Source: Paulinella micropora (Eukaryota; Cercozoa; Imbricatea; Euglyphida; Paulinellidae). From it: a stretch of 64,000 nucleotides of DNA. Of the stretch, positions 53,017-63,755 are shown in pieces. The notes under the pieces are model-generated. The model was not told the DNA's origin. It saw nothing but the letters and a program-made list of their open reading frames with translations, and made no database searches. The stretch is from the NCBI GenBank assembly GCA_019918135.1, contig WBZZ01006524.1:1-64000 (forward strand). The letters are read 5' to 3'. The first letter of the stretch is position 1; each line of letters begins with the position of its first letter. The position numbers and the translations under genes are program-made.

Positions 53017-53022
<6 letters not shown>
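52883..53022 (-). repeat. Interspersed repeat family D, copy 1 (reversed)
   Basis: Reverse orientation: TATAGCATAGTTTAAAGAGG to GGGAAGCGCTGCC and a T tract. It lies directly upstream of the SET ORF and may supply its promoter or leader. (ATA)n follows on the outer side. Confidence 0.75.
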
Positions 53023-53530
<508 letters not shown>

Positions 53531-54390
53531 GAAATGCAAAATCATGCCGGTCAGTTTCACAAACTTTTGTGCAGAGTTTTTTCCACAGATTGTTGTGTAC
53601 AGAAGAAAAGAATAGCATTCCCGCTCATTCTGAGCTGGGAAAAGAGCGGGAATGCTGTTACATCTTCTCGTAATGTCATGCTCTTAATAAAATCTCTGCA
53701 CAAAAGTTTGCAAAACAGCAGTCCGAAAACGAGTTTCATCGAATTGCTGGTTTGTGAAAAATAGATTAAGCTGGGTCGTGCAATGTTAGGAAATGACATT
53801 TATAGCTTCAACAAACACGTTATAGCAGAAACATGCAAGGGATGACATGAGTTGAGAGTACGTAGGAAGGAAATGCAAAATCATGCCGGTCGGTTTTCAC
53901 AAACTTTTGTGCAGAGTTTTTTCCACAGATTGTTGTGTACAGAAAAAAAGAATAGCATTCCCGCTCATTCTGAGCTGGGAAAAGAGCGGGAATGCTGTTA
54001 CATTTTCTCGAAATGTCATGTTCTCAATAAAATCTCTGCACAAAAGTTTGCAAAACAGCAATCCAAAAACGAGTTTCATCGAATTGCTGGTTTATGAAAA
54101 ATAGATTAAGCTGGGTCGTGCAATGTTAGGAAATGACATTTATAGCTTCAACAAACACGTTATAGCAGAAACATGCAAGGGATGACATGAGTTGAGAGTA
54201 CGTAGGAAGGAAATGCAAAATCATGCCGGTCGCTTTTCACAAACTTTTGTGCAGAGTTTTTTCCACAGATTGTTGTGTACAGAAAAAAAGAATAGCATTC
54301 CCGCTCATTCTGAGCTGGGGAAAGAGCGGGAATGCTGTTACATCTTCTCGAAATGTCATGCTCTTAATAAAATCTCTGCACAAAAGTTTG
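53531..54390. repeat. Three 340-bp tandem repeats between the divergent arms
   Basis: Copies start at 53531, 53870 and 54210 with GAAATGCAAAATCATGCCGG; the third is cut short near 54390. Each has nested inverted repeats: ACAAACTTTTGTGCAGAG against CTCTGCACAAAAGTTTG, and AGCATTCCCGCTC against GAGCGGGAATGCT. The copies are more than 95 per cent alike by eye. Position between outward-facing genes suggests a shared promoter or a transposase-binding region. Confidence 0.85.
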
Positions 54391-54540
54391 ATAATAACAC
54401 GACCCTTTTTCCACACGTTCAAATTTCAGACCGGCCCAAGAAAAATTTTAAGGTTGAAGGCGCTGACTGGTAGTTATGTCTTTGGAATTCAACTCATTTT
54501 GCTCGTTTGTCAACGTGTAGGATCACTTTCTGACTCTGGC

Positions 54541-55675
54541 ATGTCTACGAAGCACATTGCCAAGACTCTGCAAGCCATTCTCAAAAATTCGCGTGGGGAA
54601 TTGTTCCTTAAAATCAACGGGTCTGCAGACGTGCTGCCCTTTGATTGTGTGGAGATTCCCCACGCCGTCTTTTGCAAGCATGATCTGGTATATGCTTGCT
54701 CACTTACTTACTTACTTATTTATTTAATGTGCAACATGCAGGGCAAAGGCGATTTGGAGGAGTTGGTCCGCGGCTTCAGCTACACCTGGAATGCACAAGG
54801 TATTATGTATGTATGTATGTATTTATAATGCATGCATCGTAGGGATCCTGCTCAAGAATAAGCCTGTGCCCTGGGACGACGGATTGGGAGAAGCTCCTCC
54901 CGCAAAAAGGCAGAAGAGACAGGAGAAGGAGAAGGAGAAGGAGAAGAAGGAGAAGCAAAAAAAGAAGGACAAAGGGAAGGAGAAGGAGAAGGAGAAGAAG
55001 AAGGAGGAGGAGAAGAAGAAGAAGGAGGAGAAGAAGAAGAAGAAGAAGGATGAAAAGGAGAAGAAGGAGGAGGAGAAGAAGAAGAAGGAGGAGGAGGAGG
55101 AGAAGAAGAAGAAGAAGGAGGAGGAGGAGAAGAAGAAGAAGAAGAAGGAGGAGCAGAAGAAGAAGAAGAAGAAGGAGGAGAAGAAGAAGAAGAAGAAGAG
55201 GGAGAAGGAGGAGGAGGAGGAGGAGAAGAAGAAGAAGAAGGAGGAGGAGGAGAAGGAGAAGAAGGAGGAGGAGAAGAAGAAGAAGGAGGAGGAGGAGGAG
55301 AAGGAGGAGGAGAAGAAGAAGAAGAAGAAGGAGGAGGAGGAGAAGAAGAAGAAGGAGGAGGAGGAGAAGAAGAAGAAGGAGGAGGAGAGGAGAAGAAGAA
55401 GAAGGAGGAGGAGAAGAAGAAGAAGGAGGAGGAGGAGAGGAAGAAGAAGAAGGAGGAGGAGGAGGAGAGGAAGAAGAAGGAGGAAGAGGAGAGGAAGAAG
55501 GAGGAGGAAGAGAGGAAGAAGATGGAGGAGGAGGAGAGGAAGAAGAAGGAAGAGGAGGATGACCAGCTGAGTGGGTTTCCCCTCTGGATTCGGGGAAGGT
55601 TCGCGTGTGGGCCCACAAAGGAATTTTCACATTCCTATCCGGATTAGATTATCAAGACTGGTATTATTATTATTA

Positions 55676-55749
<74 letters not shown>

Positions 55750-56048
55750 TTGGACACCGTGATAGCCCAGTGGTCAAGTTCTACCATCTGGGCCCTGTCG
55801 CCAGTTCGATTCCCGTCGGTGCCACCAGTATTTTCATTGAACATACCTGTCTATTTCTGGACCAGTATTTTCATTGAACATACCGGCCCGTCTGGAAGTG
55901 TTGGAACTGCCCTTGCGGGGGTGTCATTAGAGCTTATCGTCAATTCTTCGTACTCCCCTCACGGGTGAGACGATGGAGGCGCATGTGCAGAAATGCATCA
56001 GCCATTGACAGAGAAGCACTATTATTATTATTATTATTATTATTATTA

Positions 56049-56112
<64 letters not shown>

Positions 56113-56270
56113 TGGATACTGTAGCATAGTTTACAGAAAGGAGTTAGTTACTAGCTTTTGTATAGTTAGCGAGTGTGTGTGGCCTTCTATCAGTGAGCCT
56201 TTCCCTGTCTTTTTTTTTCGAGTATAATCCCTCTAACGGGAAGCGCTGTCATTTTTTTTTAATTTCATAC

Positions 56271-56336
<66 letters not shown>

Positions 56337-56862
56337 GGACACCGTGATAGCCCAGTGGTCAAGTTCTACCATCTGGGCCCTGTCGCCAGTTCGATTCCCG
56401 TCGGTGCCACCAGTATTTTCATTGAACACACCGGTCCGTCTGGAAGTGTTGGAACTGCCCTTGCGGGGGTGTCATTAGAGCCTATCGTCAATTCTTCGTA
56501 CTCTCCTCACGGGTGAGACGATGGAGGCGCATGTGCAGATTTGCATCAGCCATTGACAGAGAAGCACTATTATTATTATTATTATTATTATTATTGACAC
56601 CGTGATAGCCCAGTGGTCAAGTTCTACCATCTGGGCCCTGTCGCCAGTTCGATTCCCGTCGGTGCCACCAGTATTTTCATTGAACATACCGGTCTATTTC
56701 TGGACCAGTATTTTCATTGAACATACCGGCCCGTCTGGAAGTGTTGGAACTGCCCTTGCGGGGGTGTCATTAGAGCTTATCGTCAATTCTTCGTACTCCC
56801 CTCACGGGTGAGACGATGGAGGCGCATGTGCAGAAATGCATCAGCCATTGACAGAGAAGCAC

Positions 56863-56893
<31 letters not shown>

Positions 56894-57162
56894 TGGACAC
56901 CGTGATAGCCCAGTGGTCAAGTTCTACCATCTGGGCCCTGTCGCCAGTTCGATTCCCGTCGGTGCCACCAGTATTTTCATTGAACATACCGGTCTATTTC
57001 TGGACCAGTATTTTCATTGAACATACCGGCCCGTCTGGAAGTGTTGGAACTGCCCTTGCGGGGGTGTCATTAGAGCTTATCGTCAATTCTTCGTACTCCC
57101 CTCACGGGTGAGACGATGGAGGCGCATGTGCAGAAATGCATCAGCCATTGACAGAGAAGCAC

Positions 57163-57197
<35 letters not shown>

Positions 57198-57228
57198 GCT
57201 TTTTCTTCTGTTCCTCTTTTATTATTTA

Positions 57229-57288
<60 letters not shown>

Positions 57289-57690
57289 CCCAATGGCCTC
57301 AAGGCGTTAAACTGTGACGCTAACTCATAACCCTTTGGTGGTAGATGCTGGGGAGGAGGGTCGTTGCGCGCGTAAAAGATCTTAAACTCCGCATATGCTG
57401 GTTGATAGCCCAGGACCCAGCAGACCAGATTGTTATGGGTGGGGTTTTGAGGCAGCTCTAGCAACCGCGCTTGGTGTATGCACTTGCACATTCGGTGACG
57501 TCTTGCAAGAGGTTGCTGGGACTGCGGAATAACCTCGGCTTAGTGCAGTCTTGCCCTCAGGAGCTCCATCGGTGGCCCCGATCATCAGGCGAGAGACTGA
57601 CACGGGGCGGTGGAGGACCTCGAACAAGGGTATTGGAGGCTTATGTCCGTTGAGGATATGCCATTAGCTGCATCAGTACGCCTCAGATAT

Positions 57691-57768
<78 letters not shown>

Positions 57769-58364
57769 CCCAATGGCCTCAAGGCGTTAAACTGTGACGC
57801 CAACTCATAACCCTTTGGTGGTAGATGCTGGGGAGGAGGGTTGTTGCGCGCGTAAAAGATCTTAAACTCCGCATATGCTGGTTGATAGCCCAGGACCCAG
57901 CAGACACCAGATTGTTATGGGTGGGGTTTCGAGGCAGCTCTAGCAACCGCGCTTGGTGTATGCACTTGCACATTCGGTGACGTCTTGCAAGAGGTTGCTG
58001 GGACTGCGGAATAACCTCGGCTTAGTGCAGTCTTGCCCTCAGGAGCTCCATCGGTGGCCCCGATCATCAGGCGAGAGACTGACACGGGGGGGTGGAGGAC
58101 CTCGAAAAAGGGTATTGGAGGCTTATGTCCGTTGAGGATATGCCATTAGCTGCATCAGTACGCCTCAGATATAGTATTATTATTATTATTTAGGGAGTAC
58201 ATAGGCCATCGGTCCCTTTCCATGGGCTGATTGGTATAAAGCTCCTAGATTAATGTTCTATGCCGTCACTTCCTTTATTCCACCGATTGGTGTGGAGACT
58301 TTCCTTATGGAATGGAGGACTGGATGCACATGGCCTTTTGGCTCAGCAATTGGCAGACAATACA

Positions 58365-58420
<56 letters not shown>

Positions 58421-59246
58421 TGTTATTATTATTATTCGATAGCATAGTTTAGAGAGGGGAGTATAGATACTTAGCTTTAGTATAGTTAGCTAGTGTGTGT
58501 GGCCTTCTATCAGTTATCAGTGAGCCTTTCCCTGTTTTTTTTTTCGAGTATATTTCTTCTAACGGGAAGCGCTGCCATTTTTTTTTAATTTAAACTCTCT
58601 TTTTATTATTATTATTATTATTCCTCTTTTGCTGCTGCTTTAATTAGCTTGCTCTTTAAGTTCACATCCGAGGACAACAAACATCGGGAGGGGGCGCTCG
58701 CGCTCGACGTTGCACTTACAAAGTACAACAATTTCGAACTGAAGGCGTCCACGCAAGTGGAGACATGTGAGGGTGAAACTTCACCTTGTGCTCCCGGGTC
58801 TTTTTCCCTATAAGTATGAAAGATTTTTATAAACTGATTGTTTATTTTTTATTTGCAGGCTCTTCATTGTCTTTCCCATTGGTTGGCGCAAGAAGACTCC
58901 TGCGCAAGTCAATCGAGGTACTGTATGTTTTTCAAAATTCACAAGCTGCACATATTTTTTATACTTGGATGTTGCAGGATCGAAGCGCTTCATTTTTGCT
59001 GCGCGCGAGATCGACACTGACGGCGATGGCAAGGCTGACGAAATCCAATATCAGCTCATGGGTTTTTTTGGTTTTAACCTTAAACACTCTTGCATGCTTG
59101 ATCCGTCGCCGATGGACTTCGAGAAGCAGGTGAAGCCCGCGTGGCTCCTCTACGTCGGTAACCCCACGAACCCGCCTATGATTTGCAACTGGCGGAAGCG
59201 GGAGCTTTTGCTTCTGTACGAAGCAAACAAGGTCATTTCTTCTTCT

Positions 59247-59282
<36 letters not shown>

Positions 59283-59797
59283 ATTTTTCTTTTTCTTCTT
59301 CATATACATGTTATTATTCTTTTTCTCCACCAGCTCCATCTTTTTTTTTTTTTCTTTTTTTTTTGTTTTTGTTTTTGTTTTTTTTGGCATCTTCCTTTTC
59401 TTTATTTTGCATATTTACTGCATGCTCGCCTGAAACGTTAGAAGAATCAAAAAAAGGGCCCGACTGAGCCTCGCTCTTCGGGCAGGCCAAAAAAACTGAG
59501 ATTCGGTAGCAACATTGTATGTAATGAAAAATGAAGGATGTATGTAATATTGTTTGGTTCTTTGTGCAGAATCCATCGACGTCGACGATGTTCCAGACGT
59601 TCCAGACGTCCCTGAAGAAGAAGAGACCCCTGAGCCTCCTATGCCTAAGGGGTCCAGCAAGAAAAAGCCAGGTACTAGCAAATTTCATCTTTTTTTGTGT
59701 GCTTTTTTTTCAGTGTTTCTAATTTCTGACGTGACTAGGCAAGCCGAAGTCCAAAAAGCCCGCGGTCGACGCTGATGAAGTGGACATGTCGTTGGAG
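54541..59797 (+). CDS. Multi-exon Lys/Glu-rich cargo gene of the transposon
   Basis: In-phase exons with GT-AG ends: 54541-54687 (MSTKHIAKTLQAILKNSRGE), 54742-54799 (GKGDLEELVRGFSYTWNAQG) and 54843 to about 55600 (PVPWDDGLGEAPPAKRQ, then about 210 residues of almost only Lys and Glu). After a gap filled by SINE-like repeats come about 58640-58798 (NKHREGALALDVALTKYNNF), 58859-58917 (GLFIVFPIGWRKKTPAQVNR), 58978-59231 (KRFIFAAREIDTDGDGKADE, a DxDxDG calcium-loop-like motif; PAWLLYVGNPTNPPMICNW), 59570-59671 (acidic DVPDVPDVPEEEE) and 59739-59797. The link across the repeat-filled gap is inferred. No family recognised; the charged helix could be a long rigid spacer, and the basic and acidic ends suggest a nuclear protein. 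Confidence 0.55.
54907..55560 (+). repeat. 650-bp GAA/GAG purine tract in coding exon
   Basis: Almost pure purine on the plus strand, mixing GAAGAA and GGAGGAG blocks, open in all three plus frames. It encodes Lys/Glu in the gene frame. Polypurine tracts of this size can form triplex DNA. Confidence 0.85.
55752..56019 (+). mobile_element. SINE family A, copy 1 (tRNA-derived head, ATT tail)
   Basis: Begins GGACACCGTGATAGCCCAGT. An A-box (TAGCCCAGTGG, from base 12) and a B-box (GTTCGATTCC, from base 53) are spaced as in a tRNA, and GGTGCCACCA closes the head. A body with CACGGGTGAGACGATGG and a long (ATT)n tail (to about 56112) follow. An internal duplication of CAGTATTTTCATTGAACATA is present. 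Confidence 0.85.
56119..56271 (+). repeat. Interspersed repeat family D, copy 2
   Basis: GTAGCATAGTTTACAGA through GGCCTTCTATCAGTGAGCC and AACGGGAAGCGCTGTC, ending in T9 and (ATT)n. Confidence 0.75.
56337..56568 (+). mobile_element. SINE family A, copy 2
   Basis: Same head and body as copy 1 but without the duplicated CAGTATTTTCATTGAACA block, so it may be the ancestral short form. The (ATT)n tail is short. Confidence 0.85.
56596..56862 (+). mobile_element. SINE family A, copy 3
   Basis: Nearly identical to copy 1, inserted directly into or after the tail of copy 2. Confidence 0.85.
56895..57162 (+). mobile_element. SINE family A, copy 4
   Basis: Nearly identical to copy 3 over its whole length; the pair may be a tandem duplication through the ATT tails rather than two insertions. 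Confidence 0.85.
57286..57693 (+). repeat. Interspersed repeat family B, copy 1
   Basis: A 408-bp unit from CAGCCCAATGGCCTCAAGG to GCCTCAGATATAGT, then (ATT)n. No ORF of note. It repeats almost exactly at 57766. Confidence 0.8.
57766..58175 (+). repeat. Interspersed repeat family B, copy 2
   Basis: About 98 per cent like copy 1 by eye, with a 2-bp ACC-region difference near 57905. Tandem with copy 1 across an (ATT)n run, so duplication through the microsatellite is likely. Confidence 0.8.
58191..58363 (+). repeat. Interspersed repeat family C, copy 1
   Basis: About 172 bp from TAGGGAGTACATAGGCCATC through GGAATGGAGGACTGGATGC, then an (ATT)n tail. Likely a small retroposon. Confidence 0.75.
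58437..58603 (+). repeat. Interspersed repeat family D, copy 3
   Basis: Same family, with a short internal duplication of ATCAGTT near 58510. Followed by a short (ATT)n run and then exon-like sequence. Confidence 0.75.
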
Positions 59798-59890
59798 GTA
59801 TAATCTTTCCTACTCCTTCTTCTTCTTTTTCTTTTTTTTGAGGGGGGGCCCCCGGGGGGGGGGGGGGGTCAAAAGGTCTCTTTGGGCGCC

Positions 59891-60039
59891 GCAGCATATA
59901 GTTTAGAGAGGGGAGTATAGCTACTAGCTTTAGTATGGCTAGCTAGTGTGTGTGGCATTCTATCAGTGAGCCTTTCCCTGTCTTTTTTTTTCCGAGTATA
60001 ATCTCTCTAACGGGAAGCGCTGACATTTTTTTTTCAAAC

Positions 60040-60040
<1 letters not shown>
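59891..60040 (+). repeat. Interspersed repeat family D, copy 4
   Basis: Same family (GCATATAGTTTAGAGAGGGG ... AACGGGAAGCGCTGAC, T tract), followed by (ATT)n and then SINE A copy 5. Confidence 0.75.
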
Positions 60041-60076
<36 letters not shown>

Positions 60077-60342
60077 GGACACCGTGATAGCCCAGTGGTC
60101 AAGTTCTACCATCTGGGCCCTGTCGCCAGTTCGATTCCCGTCGGTGCCACCAGTATTTTCCTTGAACATACCGATCCGTCTGGACCAGTATTTTCATTGA
60201 ACATACCGGCCCGTCTGGAAGTGTTGGAACTGCCCTTGCGGGGGTGTCATTAGAGCCTATCGTCAATTCTTCGTACTCCCCTCACGGGTGAGACGATGGA
60301 GGCGCATGTGCAGAAATGCATCAGCCATTGACAGAGAAGCAC
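60077..60342 (+). mobile_element. SINE family A, copy 5
   Basis: Same head and body with a variant duplicated block (CTTGAACATACCGATCC), and a (ATT)n tail to about 60402. Confidence 0.85.
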
Positions 60343-60403
<61 letters not shown>

Positions 60404-60578
60404 TAGGGAGTACATAGGCCATCGGTCCCTTTCCATGGGCTGATTGGTATAAAGCTCCTAGAGTGATGTTCTATGCCGTCACTTCCTTTATTCCACCGAT
60501 TGGTGTGGAGACTTTCCTTATGGAATGGAGGACTGGATGCACATGGCCTTTTGTCTCAGCAATTGGCAGGAGATATAC
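60404..60578 (+). repeat. Interspersed repeat family C, copy 2
   Basis: Same unit as at 58191 with a few substitutions; follows the tail of SINE A copy 5 and is itself followed by (ATT)n to about 60624. Confidence 0.75.
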
Positions 60579-60625
<47 letters not shown>

Positions 60626-60684
60626 TTTGTTGTTGTTGTTGTCGTTGCTGTTGGTTTGTTCTGCCACTGCCTTGTTCGCAAGAA

Positions 60685-61299
60685 ATGAACGACTTCTTTC
60701 AAAACAACGGCGACCGGTATTGTATTCAGGGTAGTTCGTCCGCCGGCGTGTCGAAAGAAGTCGTTCAGGATCTTGTGAACAAGGCAATGTCAGAACAAGC
60801 CGCATCCATTAAGGAAATGCTAGCAGAAGAAAGAAAGTTGAGAGAGGAGGAAAGGAAGAAAAAAGAAGCGCAAGATCGGAAGGAAAAAGAGGCGCAAGAG
60901 AAGCGACAACGGGAAGAGGAGAGAAGAAAGAGGAAGAATTCGAAGAAGGAGAAGGAGGAGGAGGAGGAGGAGGAGGAGGAGGAAAGCTCAGAAGAAGAGA
61001 ACGAGAGAGTGAAGAAGAAGATGAAGAAGAATAACAAGAACAAGAAAAACTATGATGATAATGATAACAACAACAACAACATCAGCAACAACAACAGCAA
61101 CAACAACAACAACAACAACAAAAATAGTAAGAGCGAGAGAGAAAGCTTGCTGGAGGATCTCATCGCGCGGATGGCAGCTGGCGCTCTGTCTGCTGGTAAC
61201 TCACCTTCCACCCCCCAACGCGGCACCGGTCTCACCGCTCCCAGCTCACCTAACGCATGGGAGTTTGTTTTAGCATCGCTTGCGCTGACTCGGCGCTAA
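60685..61299 (+). CDS. Charged coiled-coil protein or last exon of the cargo gene
   Basis: ATG at 60685 (MNDFFQNNGDRYCIQGSSSA), 204 residues to TAA. A short folded start (VVQDLVNKAMSEQAASIKEM) leads into a Lys/Arg/Glu coiled coil, an Asn-rich run and a C-terminal helix (ESLLEDLIARMAAGALSAGN). The upstream GTTCGCAAG could be a splice acceptor, and only repeats separate it from the previous exon group, so it may be the 3' exon of the cargo gene. Confidence 0.5.
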   Translation: MNDFFQNNGDRYCIQGSSSAGVSKEVVQDLVNKAMSEQAASIKEMLAEERKLREEERKKKEAQDRKEKEAQEKRQREEERRKRKNSKKEKEEEEEEEEEESSEEENERVKKKMKKNNKNKKNYDDNDNNNNNISNNNSNNNNNNNKNSKSERESLLEDLIARMAAGALSAGNSPSTPQRGTGLTAPSSPNAWEFVLASLALTRR

Positions 61300-61589
61300 C
61301 TTCAAATGCACGCACCAGGTAGCTTGCATAGCTTTCACTTTTCTCCTTCATCTGAAAGATGTTTGAATTTGTTTTGTGTTTTTTTTCTTTGTAGTAGTGT
61401 AGTATTAATCGTAATTTTTTGCACTGGCAGGTTTGTTATGGTCGAAAGCGTGATTAAGAACGTTTGTCGCGTGCAAGAGTTAAACAAACTTCTAATTTAG
61501 TTAGTATGATATTACGGAGTTAGATTTATTATTTTTTTTAGTAATTAAAGAAATTTTGTTGTAGAATCTATGTATTTTGCGTGGCGACA
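61300..61589. other. AT-rich segment inside the right end of the transposon
   Basis: No supported gene. GAGTTAAACAAACTTCTAA near 61475 recurs in the same orientation near 48625 (GAGTTAAACAAATTTCTAA), just inside the left inverted repeat. Confidence 0.5.
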
Positions 61590-62004
61590 TCGCACTTCTC
61601 TTGCTCCCCCGTTCCCCCCTCCCCCCTCCCCCCCCCCGGGGGGAATTTATTGTAGGTAAAAGCAATGTTTATTATCATAATAAAGTAAAATGCTTAATGT
61701 AAACAAAGATAAACAAACTTAAAAGCAAATTCTGCATGTTGGGCATTGTTATCATCATAGATTCATAGTAGCCGGGACTATGAAAAAGGAGAAAGATTAC
61801 CGTGTCGGACCGGTTCCTGCCCACCTCTGAAGATGAAGTTAAAGTGTATTACAATTAATAAAAACATGTTTTAATATTATTTTTATATGTTCTGCAATCA
61901 GTGAATTGATTTCCTTTCATTTCCACACGTTTTCAAAAAAGTCCATATACTTCATGGAAAATTTCGGAAAAAGGGATACCCCCAAGATTGTCGAATGTTT
62001 AGTT
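61590..62004 (-). repeat. Right terminal inverted repeat
   Basis: Reverse complement of the left end. The outer 320 bp have only scattered substitutions and a short indel zone near 61690-61720. The outer edge GATTGTCGAATGTTTAGTT is identical to the left terminus. Confidence 0.9.
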
Positions 62005-62008
62005 CCAT

Positions 62009-62324
62009 GATGTGGGCTGCTTCCAGCCTCCTGTCCGTGATCGGCAACTCCTTTGCAGTCGCGAAATACTTCATAGCCATGATCACCTGGATGAAGTGCG
62101 ATTCGAACCCGTGCAAGTGGCCGGAAGACCCGGACGCGACAAAAGAAGAATATCAACATTTGGTGAGCCATATCGAGGGGGCCAACGAAGGCAAGACTAT
62201 ACAAGAGCTCATGCAAATGATGAAAGAGCTGCAGGCCGATGTGGCAACCATCAAAACCAGCGGCGTTACTACGTCGGAGAAAGCTGGTTCCAAAAGGAGT
62301 ACGAAAGCGAATTCAAATGAGTGA
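62009..62324 (+). CDS. Four-TM protein, 3' part (split by transposon)
   Basis: Continues in phase after the CCAT duplication with MWAASSLLSVIGNSFAVAKY, the fourth membrane segment, then a Cys-containing stretch (KCDSNPCKWPEDPD) and a cytosolic tail with a helical segment (TIQELMQMMKELQADVATI) and a basic end before TGA. GC-rich codon use matches the 5' part rather than the intervening 13.8 kb. TTTAATTAAAAG near 62538 could serve 3' processing. Confidence 0.8.
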
Positions 62325-62610
62325 ATCGACGGGGGCCTGCGGACAAAAAGAACAAGCAGAGACAGAGAGGAAAAAGCTGCAGGAGCAAAAGGGATGGGGG
62401 ATCCGAAGGAGAGCTTTCTGCTGAACCACGCCAAGAAAGAAATTCCACTCTGGTAGCTAGCGCTTTTTTTGAGCGGCCCGTGCTTGATCTGGTGATGGCC
62501 AGAAATCTTTGTCTCTTAGGGGGAGTTTTTTTTTGTTTTAATTAAAAGAAGGATTGTTTACTTGTCTGCTCCATCTAGACTGGCCGGCTATTCCCGTGTG
62601 TTGAATTTTG

Positions 62611-63117
62611 TCAGTCCGATGCTGCTGCTGCTGCTGTTGCGGGGTCGCGCTCCTCCTGTTCCTCTTCCTCTTCTTTCTCGCGCTTGACAGTGCGGCGTTT
62701 CTTGGCGGGCGGCTCGTCCACGCCCAGGTACAGCCGGCGGCCGAAGCCCGTCTTGTACGCCCTGAGCACGTCCTCGACCCGGGGGGTCTTGCGGCCGCAG
62801 TTCTCCCCGCCGTACAGGTCCACGCGCTCGTGCATGACCCGCACGAAGTCGTCGAGCGAGTCCGTCACGCTGCGCCGCAACTTCCTGCCGCCCAGCCGGC
62901 CGATCCTGCACTGTCTAGCCAGCATCTTGACTTCCGAGGGCCACAGCATGCCCACCTCGGGGCACTCGCGGCGTCTGTGCCTGCGCGCTAGGGGTCTCTG
63001 TTTCTCGCGCTTGTCGCGGGCTGGCTTGGCTGGCTCCTGGGTTGCCACCGTCGTCGCGCTTGGCTTCGCGCCCTTGTTCTCGTCATCGCGGTCGTGCTTG
63101 TTCTCGGTCGCGGACAT
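62611..63117 (-). CDS. Divergent histone H4-like (histone-fold) protein
   Basis: ATG at 63117, TGA at 62611, 168 residues. Residues about 60-131 align to the H4 fold: SEVKMLARQCRIGRLGGRK (H4 AIRRLARRGGVKRISG), a long central helix LDDFVRVMHERVDLYGG (H4 LKVFLENVIRDAVTY), then GRKTPRVEDVLRAYKTGFGR and RLYLG (H4 KRKTVTAMDVVYALKRQGR, TLYGFG). A 50-residue basic, Ala/Lys-rich tail precedes the fold and a Lys/Glu-rich tail with a bipartite basic patch (PPAKKRR) follows it; neither tail resembles canonical H4. It would be nuclear and DNA-bound. Canonical H4 is nearly invariant in eukaryotes, so this is a special variant or an acquired gene. Confidence 0.75.
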   Translation of the reverse strand: MSATENKHDRDDENKGAKPSATTVATQEPAKPARDKREKQRPLARRHRRRECPEVGMLWPSEVKMLARQCRIGRLGGRKLRRSVTDSLDDFVRVMHERVDLYGGENCGRKTPRVEDVLRAYKTGFGRRLYLGVDEPPAKKRRTVKREKEEEEEQEERDPATAAAAASD

Positions 63118-63755
63118 GGCAGGAGAAAGGGTAAAAAAAAGAAAGCAAAGGGTGGGGGTGCTTGATTGTGCGCCTTTTGTTGGAAATGTGTACCCAAAGA
63201 GCCGTGGCACCACCTTGCGTTTTTTTTGTTTCGGCCGGCAACGAGAGAGGGAGGGGGGGGGGGGGCGATGGCCTGGGGGGGGGGGGGGGTGCAGAGAGGC
63301 GCGGAGCGAATGGGCCCCCTCCTCCCCCGCCACCGGCCCCCCCCCTTCCCCGACATCCCCTTCGCTACCGGCCCCCCCCTCCCGACATAGACAGGGTTTC
63401 CGGGGGGGGGGGCCAAAACAGGCAAAAAAAGGGAACGGGAGAGGGGAAAGGGGAGAGAACAAAATCCTCTGTTGTCTCATCTTGGTTTTTTTTTTGGGGG
63501 GGGGGGAGGGAGAGGGGTTGGGGAGGGGCGCACCGGGGTGAGAAGAAACACGGTGGGGTGGGGGGGATAAGGTGTGTGTGTGGGGGGGGGGGGGGGGGAA
63601 TAAGGTGTGTGTGTGGGGGGGAATAAGGTGTGTGTGTGGGGGGGCGAATAAGGTGTGTGTGGGGGGGGGGGGGGGGGGGGGAGTGAATCGTTCGCACAGG
63701 GCCCTCTTTGGACTTTCCCTTCTCCTCCCACCCCGCGGCCGTCGGAGGGCCGCTA
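63118..63755. other. Intergenic with long G/C runs and GTGTGTG-G12 repeats
   Basis: G runs near 63255, 63278, 63400 and 63500. From 63570 to 63680, AATAAGGTGTGTGTG followed by a G run is repeated about four times with varying run length. No gene supported. Confidence 0.6.

Noticed and set aside
55752-55827. True tRNA gene
   Set aside because: A and B boxes are present, but the acceptor stem has a mismatch, no convincing anticodon arm can be drawn, and the unit recurs with a constant body and ATT tail. It is a SINE head.
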